DNA of 64,000 bases from Citrobacter sp. Res13-Sevr-PEB04-36 (lineage in GTDB: Bacteria; Pseudomonadota; Gammaproteobacteria; Enterobacterales; Enterobacteriaceae). The notes under the pieces are model-generated. The model saw nothing but the letters and a program-made list of their open reading frames with translations, did not search any database and had not been told where the DNA came from. Every line of letters begins with the position of its first letter. Positions within the stretch are counted from its first letter, which is position 1. The DNA is taken from assembly GCF_015672735.1 (NCBI RefSeq), contig NZ_JADABY010000029.1:124001-188000 (forward strand). The letters run 5' to 3'. Shown here one piece after another: positions 58,288 through 64,000 of the stretch. A program made the translations under genes and the position numbers.

Positions 58288-59077
58288 GGTGTTTCCCCTC
58301 CCGGCTATCGACCAGGTGCAGTTTTACTCCCTGATTGGCGATAGTTTGTTGCGCATCATCCGGTAGCTGATTATCAGAAATAATATCGGTTAGCTGATCC
58401 AGACCGCAGATATGGAACATCCCGTACTTGCCGAACTTGCTGCTGTCGCAGACCAGCACCCGGCGGCGGGAAACAGTGAGTACCGCCTCTTTTACCGACG
58501 CTTTGCCTTCGCTTGGGGTCGACATGCCGCGCTCGGTATCCCACGACGAGGAGCTGAGAAACGCCACGTCGATATTAATGGTGCGCAAAAAACTGGCGGC
58601 GCTTTTACCTATACTTGAGCGATTGCGCTGATCCACCAGGCCACCGGTGTGATAGAGGGTGATATGCGGCATATCCATCAGATAGTGGCTGATGGAGAAA
58701 TCGTTCGTCACTACCGTCAGGTTAAAACAGTGGCTGGCGGCCACCGCTTTTGCCACTTCGAACAGCGAGGTTCCCGCATCCAGATACAGCGTTTGCCCTG
58801 GCTCGATCAGCATGGCGGCAAGCTGACCCATCCTGCGTTTCACCTCATGGTGCAGTTCTGCTTTTTCTCGCCATGGCAGTTCCGATTTCAGCAGGTTATT
58901 GAGCTTCACGCCGCCGTTAATCGCGATAACTTTGCCTTCTTCTTCCAGTAGTTGAATGTCGCGGCGCACGGTCATGTGTGACACGCTCATCAGATCCGCC
59001 AACTCATTAAACGAGGCGACGTTTTTTTCATGCACGTAGCGATAGATAAAATCACGACGCTGTTCGGGGATCATCAT
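58268..59077 (-). CDS. DeoR/GlpR-family repressor
   Basis: 269 residues. N-terminal HTH at about 6-57 (RRDFIYRYVHEKNVASFNELADLMSVSHMTVRRDIQLLEEEGKV), the DeoR signature. The C-terminal sugar-phosphate-sensing domain has LYLDAGTSLFEVAKAVA and VTNDFSISHYL. Encoded inside the operon between otnC and otnI, so it probably autoregulates with a phosphorylated tetronate or similar as inducer (inferred). Confidence 0.92.
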   Translation of the reverse strand: MMIPEQRRDFIYRYVHEKNVASFNELADLMSVSHMTVRRDIQLLEEEGKVIAINGGVKLNNLLKSELPWREKAELHHEVKRRMGQLAAMLIEPGQTLYLDAGTSLFEVAKAVAASHCFNLTVVTNDFSISHYLMDMPHITLYHTGGLVDQRNRSSIGKSAASFLRTINIDVAFLSSSSWDTERGMSTPSEGKASVKEAVLTVSRRRVLVCDSSKFGKYGMFHICGLDQLTDIISDNQLPDDAQQTIANQGVKLHLVDSREGKHHAEISG

Positions 59078-59088
59078 CTCATTTCACC

Positions 59089-59733
59089 TCACGCTTGCCG
59101 GGCTTGTTCGAGTTCGACTACGGCTTCCGGGGACAGCGGAACGTAACCAATGGGTTTTAAGGTCAGCCAGATGCGGGCGCTGTCTTCGAGTTCCTCGGCG
59201 TTAAACACTGCCTCGCGCAGCGAGCGACCGCTTACTACCGGGCCATGGTTGGCCAGCAGCGCCGCTGTGTGATCTGCAGCGATGTCACTGAGCGCGCTGG
59301 CAATGCCCTCATGTCCGGGTTTGAAGTAGGGCAGTAGCGGCAGTTTCCCGACGCGCATCACGTAGTACGGCGTTAGCGGCGGCAGGCAGTTCTCCGGTGT
59401 TTCACACGGCAGACAAGACAATGCGGTCAGCCACGGTGAATGCAGATGAACCACTGCCCCGCAGGAAGGACGGTGGCGATACCACGCCAGATGCATCGGG
59501 ACCTCTTTCGACGGTTTGTCACCGCTGAGATGAACGCCGTTGGCATCCAGTTTGCTCAGCGTAGCCGCGTCAAGTTCTCCCAGACAGGAGTTAGTTGGGG
59601 TGACCAGATAGCCGCCATCGGCGAGCTTAACGCTCAGATTGCCGGAGCCGCCGCTGCTGTAGCCACGCATAAACAGAGAGCGGCCATAGTGAACGAGTTG
59701 CTCGCGAAGTTGTTGCTCACTCATCTGGCTCAT
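59089..59733 (-). CDS. otnC: 3-oxo-tetronate 4-phosphate decarboxylase (class II aldolase family)
   Basis: 214 residues from ATG 59733 (AGGAG 8 bases upstream). An aldolase_II/adducin-head protein with GSGGNLSVKLADGGYLVTPT, Glu77 (SKEVPMH), zinc ligands His96/His98 (VHLHSPW) and a third His in LANHGPVVSG. OtnC converts 3-oxo-tetronate 4-phosphate to dihydroxyacetone phosphate and CO2. It overlaps otnK by 4 bp, the conserved kinase-decarboxylase pair. An upstream extension to 59823 reads inside otnK and is not used. Confidence 0.92.
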   Translation of the reverse strand: MSQMSEQQLREQLVHYGRSLFMRGYSSGGSGNLSVKLADGGYLVTPTNSCLGELDAATLSKLDANGVHLSGDKPSKEVPMHLAWYRHRPSCGAVVHLHSPWLTALSCLPCETPENCLPPLTPYYVMRVGKLPLLPYFKPGHEGIASALSDIAADHTAALLANHGPVVSGRSLREAVFNAEELEDSARIWLTLKPIGYVPLSPEAVVELEQARQA

Positions 59734-60986
59734 GATGCGTACTCCTGGGCGGTAAAAAAGAAATCCTCGTCGCCAAAATTGCCAGACTTTAACGCCAGCG
59801 CCAGTTCGGCGGAAAAGACCCACGGTACCCCTGGGGCGATGGCTTTGCCGACTGACAAACGCGCTACCTGTAGCGCTTCCACGACGGTGCCGGATGTCTC
59901 GCCGCCAGCAACAATAAAGGTGTTCACGCCTGCGGCCTTGAGTTTGGCGCTTAGCCGGGCAAACGTGTGTTCAATCGCCTGACTGGCGGACCGTTCGCCA
60001 TGCTCCAGTTGAATGCGTTTTAGTGCGTCAGGTGGCTGGGTGGCGTAAATCAGTGGTGCACGCGGGTCGTTTATATGTGACATGACCCACTGCGACAGCT
60101 CATCGGTGTAGCGCTCTACATCTGACAGGCAGCGCGCCACGTCGAGTAAATGCGAGGCAGCAGCTGTTTTATAGCGATTAACCTGACGATTGCTCATCAC
60201 CGAACAGCTACCAGAAAAGATCACCGCTTTTACTGGATGCGGAAAGTCCAGAGGTGGCGATGTCTGCTGAGCGCCAGCGTTGGCAGCCAGCGCGCCCCCG
60301 AGTCCGGACCCTCCGGCTAACAGAGGGTAATCGTGCAGCGTCTGGGCTAGCGTGTGGAGATCGGTTTGGTTCAGCGCATCGACAATCACGTGGCGTTTTC
60401 CTTCAGCCTTGAGGCTGGCCAGCGAGTGAGTGACTGCTTGCACACCGCTGCGAATGGTATTGAGATCAATATTGCCAACGGCGTTCGGCGTTTGCGCGGC
60501 CAGCAGGCGTGGCACACTGGCATCTGTCATCGGGTTAAGCGGATGTTTTTCCATGCCGGATTCGTTCAACAGAACCCCGTTGACAAACAGATGACCATGC
60601 ACCACCGTGCGTCCGTTTTGCGGCAGAGCAGGGCAGTGAACGATAAGCGGGGCCTGCATCGCGTTCATCAGGGCATCGCTCACCGGGCCAATATTTCCCG
60701 CTGGCGTAGAGTCAAATGTTGAGCAGTATTTAAAGTAGATTTGCTGCGCGCCTGCCTGATTTCTTAGCCACTGGCAGCAATACAAGGATTGCTCGATCGC
60801 CAGATGAGAGGGAAGAGAACGGCTTTTAAGGGAGATGACAATAGCGTCAGCTTCTTCGTCCCAGCATTGATCTTCATCGGGCATGCCGGGTAATAGCACG
60901 ACTCGCCAGCCTTGATCTGCCATAAAACTCGCAATATCCGTCGCACCGGTGAAATCGTCGGCGATAACGCCTGTGATGATGGGCAT
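59730..60986 (-). CDS. otnK: 3-oxo-tetronate kinase (four-carbon acid sugar kinase, DUF1537)
   Basis: 418 residues. N-terminal VIADDFTGATDIASFMADQG (Asp10/Asp11) binds the acid sugar; the C-terminal nucleotide-binding domain has FIVAGGETSGTVVEALQ. OtnK phosphorylates 3-oxo-tetronate at O4. First gene of the operon, with GGAGTGGAAG upstream, divergent from the PocR-like regulator. Other DUF1537 kinases act on D-threonate or D-erythronate directly, so the exact sugar acid is open. Confidence 0.92.
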   Translation of the reverse strand: MPIITGVIADDFTGATDIASFMADQGWRVVLLPGMPDEDQCWDEEADAIVISLKSRSLPSHLAIEQSLYCCQWLRNQAGAQQIYFKYCSTFDSTPAGNIGPVSDALMNAMQAPLIVHCPALPQNGRTVVHGHLFVNGVLLNESGMEKHPLNPMTDASVPRLLAAQTPNAVGNIDLNTIRSGVQAVTHSLASLKAEGKRHVIVDALNQTDLHTLAQTLHDYPLLAGGSGLGGALAANAGAQQTSPPLDFPHPVKAVIFSGSCSVMSNRQVNRYKTAAASHLLDVARCLSDVERYTDELSQWVMSHINDPRAPLIYATQPPDALKRIQLEHGERSASQAIEHTFARLSAKLKAAGVNTFIVAGGETSGTVVEALQVARLSVGKAIAPGVPWVFSAELALALKSGNFGDEDFFFTAQEYAS

Positions 60987-61359
60987 ACTTCCACTCCGTT
61001 TAAATCGTCTAGTAATTAAGCATATTATTCAGGAGCTGCTTTCACATTCACATGATGATTATCACAAATAAGCACATTGCAAAATTGCATGCTTTTAACT
61101 TAACTTATTGAAATTTAATAGGTGATAATGATTTTTATCTTGAAAGGTGTTCACAGGTGTTTGTGATGATTCGTTAATCTTTGGGAAAAACGTTGCGTGT
61201 GCCGTTGCTAGCCTATGATGGCGGGGTAATTCAGCCTACTTGCAATTTGATCACAATCATCTTCACAAATGAGATTATTTTTTGCGGTAAGCATCATTCT
61301 TTCTTTGGGTTAAATTCTGCATATTACCGGCTTAAATATCAACATTGCCGGAGGATGGC
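60987..61359. promoter_or_regulatory. otnK / pocR-like divergent control region
   Basis: 373 bp, A/T-rich, no gene. It carries six TCACA motifs (61042, 61048, 61062, 61151, 61251, 61263) and a TGTGA at 61162. Two of them form TCACA-N6-TGTGA (61151-61166). These may be operators for the DeoR or PocR-like regulators or CRP half-sites. Promoters for both directions must lie here. Confidence 0.5.
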
Positions 61360-62250
61360 ATGTCGCTGAAAATTCAGGATGACTACTTACAATGTTTTTT
61401 CTCCATCGCCGATGTTTTTGCCCGTGCGACAGGATTAGCGACAGCAGTGATTGATGTTATGGGCAACGTTATATCGGATTGCCATAATTTTAATTCATTT
61501 TGCACTCTTATGCGTAAGAATGAGCAGTACCGTGCGAGTTGTCAAAAGTGTGATAAATATTGCGCATTTGAAGGATTAAAACAGGTTAAACCCAGAATAC
61601 TCTGCTGTCATGCAGGATTAAGCCTCTTTTCAATGCCACATATTCATGAAGGAAATCTTTATGGTTTTATCATCTGTGGTCAGGTGCGGGCAAGATATCA
61701 GGAATACAAAACGATTGTTATTGATGGTCAATCGCAATGGATGAATGACCTCAAAATAAAAAGAGAATGGGATCAGGTGGTTGTCGTGGATAATAATGCG
61801 CTAACCGCATCGGCAAATTTGCTTAATTATATTGTTGATAACTTTGAGCGCGAGAGTGATTCTGAAATGATTGGCTTTTACGAGGTAAGTAACCCCAAGG
61901 TATATTCCTCTGAACTTTCCCGGCACGAGAAAAAATTAATGGAAGCACTACGCTACATTGATGATAATTTATATGGTGAGTTATCTCTGGAGTCCGTTGC
62001 GGCGCATGTTTGTCTGAGCGCTAATTATTTCAGTCGTTTCTTTAAGAAACGTCAGGGAGTGAATTTTAAAACGTGGGTGAACCAGAAGAAAATGCAAAAA
62101 GCGGGCGAATTATTGCATGACCCTGTGCATTCAATAGACAGTATTGCCCGGAAACTTCAGTACGCGCAAACCAGTTACTTTTGCCGCGTCTTCCGGGCGG
62201 CGCATCAAACGTCGCCCCAGTCTTTTCGTCACGCGAGGCTTTCGCAGTAG
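61360..62250 (+). CDS. PocR-domain AraC-family regulator
   Basis: 296 residues from ATG 61360, with GGAGGA close upstream; TTG 61345 would add five. The N-terminal PocR sensory domain (about 5-170) has the cysteine set YRASCQKCDKYCAFEGLKQ and ILCCHAGLSLFSMPHI. C-terminal AraC HTH (about 190-290) has LSLESVAAHVCLSANYFSRFFKKRQGVNF and ARKLQYAQTSYFCRVFRAA. PocR of Salmonella activates cob/pdu with 1,2-propanediol. Here no cob or pdu operon is adjacent; the neighbours are the otn operon and a SUMT gene. Its target is inferred. Confidence 0.88.
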   Translation: MSLKIQDDYLQCFFSIADVFARATGLATAVIDVMGNVISDCHNFNSFCTLMRKNEQYRASCQKCDKYCAFEGLKQVKPRILCCHAGLSLFSMPHIHEGNLYGFIICGQVRARYQEYKTIVIDGQSQWMNDLKIKREWDQVVVVDNNALTASANLLNYIVDNFERESDSEMIGFYEVSNPKVYSSELSRHEKKLMEALRYIDDNLYGELSLESVAAHVCLSANYFSRFFKKRQGVNFKTWVNQKKMQKAGELLHDPVHSIDSIARKLQYAQTSYFCRVFRAAHQTSPQSFRHARLSQ

Positions 62251-63017
62251 AGGTTTTCCGGTAGCGCGAGTGCCTCAGGAATAAAAGACAATCTATCGCT
62301 CAGCGTCACGACATCACCAATAACGATAAGTGCAGGTGGCGTGATGTTCGCCTCGTGTGCTTTGTTCAGTAATGAACCCAGTGTACAGGTCAGGCGGCGC
62401 TGATTGTCTCGCGTGGCAGACATGATAATGGCGGCAGGGGTGTCTGCTGGCTTCCCCCCCATGAGCAACTCTTCGCAGATAAATGCCAGATTGGCGATCC
62501 CCATAACAATAACCAGCGTACCGTGGAGCCTGGCCAACTGTCGCCAGTCCTGCTGCTGATTTCCTTCCCGCGTATGACCTGTCACCACGTGAAAACCGGA
62601 GGCGTAATCTCGATGCGTGACCGGAATACCGGCGCAGGTCAGGCCGCCAATGGTGGAACTGATACCGGGCACAACTTCGAAAGGAATGCCGATTTCAACG
62701 AGGTCCTCAACTTCCTCAGCGCCCCGGCCAAACACGTAAGGATCGCCACCTTTTAAACGAACGATCCGGTGATGGGTTTCCGCGTACTGAACGAGCAGCG
62801 CGTTGATTTCATCTTGCGGCACACAATGAAAACCTGGATTTTTGCCGACATTGATAAGCTGGCAGCCAGGGGCGGCCCATTCCAAAATTTTAGGGTTGAC
62901 CAGCCGATCGTAAATAATGACATCGGCCTGCTTAATGCACATCATCGCCTTGAGGGTCAGTAATGAAATATCACCAGGACCTGCACCAACGAGCCAGACT
63001 TTTCCGAAAGTTTTCAC
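62229..63017 (-). CDS. cobA: Uroporphyrinogen-III C-methyltransferase
   Basis: 262 residues from GTG 63017 (AAGGA 6 bases upstream). It methylates uroporphyrinogen III twice with SAM to precorrin-2, for siroheme and cobalamin. Signatures: VWLVGAGPGDISLLTLKA, ADVIIYDRLV, RLKGGDPYVFGRGAEEVEDL, PGISSTIGGLTCAGIPVTHRDYASGFHVVTGH, and MGIANLAFI. It is a stand-alone SUMT, unlike the CysG fusion. Its 3' end overlaps the PocR-like gene by 22 bp, convergently. The symbol reflects the SUMT (CobA) type, not the adenosyltransferase called CobA in Salmonella. Confidence 0.9.
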   Translation of the reverse strand: MKTFGKVWLVGAGPGDISLLTLKAMMCIKQADVIIYDRLVNPKILEWAAPGCQLINVGKNPGFHCVPQDEINALLVQYAETHHRIVRLKGGDPYVFGRGAEEVEDLVEIGIPFEVVPGISSTIGGLTCAGIPVTHRDYASGFHVVTGHTREGNQQQDWRQLARLHGTLVIVMGIANLAFICEELLMGGKPADTPAAIIMSATRDNQRRLTCTLGSLLNKAHEANITPPALIVIGDVVTLSDRLSFIPEALALPENLYCESLA

Positions 63018-63422
63018 ATTGTGTCCTTTATCACGTCTCACATAAGAATGGCAGAAACTACATCAAGGAATGATTAAAAGCAGTCGTTTGCCTGTAAGTT
63101 ATAGCGTTGAATTGTCCTAAAATATCGCAGCAATAATATTGATTAAGCTCGCAAAGTTTTTTCTGCAATAAACAAGATAACTTGAAAAATTATTAAGAAC
63201 TTATAGGCACTATTTGCTCAGTATTAACCTTATTTAAATTGTGTTTATTGCCTGGTTTGAGTATTATTGATTAATATTTATCCTCCTCAGTGTGAGTAAA
63301 TCATGGATTGGATCAATGACATCAATAGACAAAATAAAATATAACTCTCGATGCTTATCTGGGGGTGTTGAAATTTATTTTATATATTAAACGTTTTTTG
63401 TACGCTGCATATGGAAGAGGTT
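63018..63422. other. Intergenic region between cobA and the LysR gene
   Basis: 405 bp, strongly A/T-rich, divergent. I see no gene, riboswitch or clear operator. It presumably contains the promoters of cobA (leftward) and the LysR gene (rightward). Confidence 0.6.
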
Positions 63423-64000
63423 ATGAGAGGAAAAATACCGAAGACGGAGTTGCTGGTAACTTTTGAAGTGGTTGCGCGTCACGAAAGTTATACCCGGGCT
63501 GCAGAAGAACTTGCGTTGACACAAAGTGCTGTTTTCCGTCAGGTTAATGCACTGGAGGACTTTCTAAATACAGCGCTATTTAATCATGCAAAAAAGCGTA
63601 TTTTTTTAAATGCGGCAGGGAAGCATTATTTAAGCATAGTTAAGGAAACGCTTAACAAGCTGGAACGTGACACCACTACCATAATGACCTGGCAGCCGAC
63701 CGTACAGGTTATTGAACTGGCGGTTAATCCAACGTTTAGTACGCACTGGCTGATCCCTAACTTGCGTGAGTTCAATAAACTGAACCCTGATATTATCGTT
63801 AATATCCATTCTTTGGCGAATATCGGCGATTTCCTCAACCGTGAGTATGATGCGGCAATCATGCGGGAAGATTTTTACTCGCCATGGTCAGAGGTGGAGT
63901 ACCTCTTTGAAGAGGAAATTTTACCCGTATGCAGCAGATGCCTGCTGGACGAAGCCGATCGGAAGCTGGCAGTTAACGATCTGCTGAATGAATTTCCCCT
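63423..64000 (+). CDS. LysR-family regulator (truncated by window end)
   Basis: 192 residues visible and open to the window end. N-terminal HTH at about 8-66: TELLVTFEVVARHESYTRAAEELALTQSAVFRQVNALEDFL. The effector domain begins near QVIELAVNPTFSTHWLIPNLREF, the style of GcvA/AmpR-like LysR proteins. ATG 63423 is chosen; ATG 63411 is in frame upstream. The target is unknown, and may be genes beyond the window. Confidence 0.9.
   Translation, partial: MRGKIPKTELLVTFEVVARHESYTRAAEELALTQSAVFRQVNALEDFLNTALFNHAKKRIFLNAAGKHYLSIVKETLNKLERDTTTIMTWQPTVQVIELAVNPTFSTHWLIPNLREFNKLNPDIIVNIHSLANIGDFLNREYDAAIMREDFYSPWSEVEYLFEEEILPVCSRCLLDEADRKLAVNDLLNEFP

Noticed and set aside
61151-61166. CRP site at TCACA-N6-TGTGA
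   Set aside because: The half-sites are in the inverted order relative to the TGTGA-N6-TCACA consensus, so it is not a standard CRP operator; kept only as a motif cluster.
62229-63017. Siroheme synthase CysG
   Set aside because: Only the methyltransferase domain is present; the N-terminal dehydrogenase/ferrochelatase part of CysG is missing and the length fits a stand-alone SUMT.
1-64000. rRNA, tRNA, CRISPR arrays, insertion sequences, prophage or plasmid functions
   Set aside because: None seen: no tRNA-like cloverleaf near the accessory blocks, no regularly spaced repeats, no transposase with terminal repeats other than the Rpn-type gene, no phage structural genes.

Overview
This window is chromosomal DNA of an enterobacterium closely related to Citrobacter and Salmonella. 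The backbone genes (fur, fldA, seqA, pgm, potE-speF, kdpFABCDE, phrB, pxpBCA, nei, gltA, sdhCDAB, sucABCD) are near-identical in length and order to E. coli and Salmonella. The tcu (tricarballylate) genes beside fur and the DUF969/DUF979/pcp block match the Salmonella/Citrobacter layout rather than E. coli K-12. The genus is an inference. No rRNA, tRNA, CRISPR array, insertion sequence or prophage was seen.

Layout. 1-2.2 kb: tricarballylate dehydrogenase (cut by the window edge) and its LysR regulator. 2.3-7.4 kb: fldA-uof-fur, the LexA-boxed ybfE, esterase ybfF, then seqA-pgm. 7.4-11.8 kb: a flavin/PNPOx-fold protein, then inducible ornithine decarboxylase and antiporter with the arrest-peptide leader speFL. 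12-19.9 kb: the potassium uptake operon kdpFABC-kdpDE with a KdpE site upstream. 20-25 kb: ybfA, ybgA, photolyase, an Rpn nuclease and peptide permease dtpD. 25.4-31.8 kb: ybgI, 5-oxoprolinase genes pxpBCA, two DUF969/DUF979 membrane proteins, pyroglutamyl peptidase pcp and nei; together they look like a pyroglutamate salvage block.

31.8-38 kb is an accessory sugar locus: AraC regulator, DUF2264 protein (split by one extra base), MFS oligosaccharide transporter, GH88 unsaturated uronyl hydrolase and a KdgM-like porin. 38-42.1 kb holds a secreted hypothetical, abrB, and a polymorphic-toxin island. The island encodes an Hcp-Pyocin_S-toxin fusion (T6SS Hcp with extended toxin) interrupted by an in-frame amber codon at codon 26. 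It is followed by a tightly coupled presumptive immunity gene and by an orphan colicin-E/pyocin DNase immunity gene that does not fit the present toxin domain.

42.3-54.2 kb is the TCA block gltA / sdhCDAB-sucABCD, with REP/palindromic elements between sdhB and sucA and a likely SdhX 3'-UTR RNA. 54.2-61 kb is an eight-gene accessory operon. It combines the tetronate pathway enzymes OtnK, OtnC and OtnI with a beta-keto acid cleavage enzyme, a BASS-family transporter, a GlcG-like protein, an Asp/Glu-racemase-like protein and a DeoR regulator, and it has no tetronate dehydrogenase. 61-64 kb holds a divergent PocR-domain AraC regulator, a uroporphyrinogen-III methyltransferase and a LysR gene cut by the window end.

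A ~125-bp inverted repeat element occurs twice, each copy lying just upstream of the next gene in an operon (28498-28620 and, inverted, 47802-47927). The least conventional parts, and the best candidates for undescribed biology, are the otn/BKACE/BASS operon, the uronate-oligosaccharide locus and the Hcp-toxin island.
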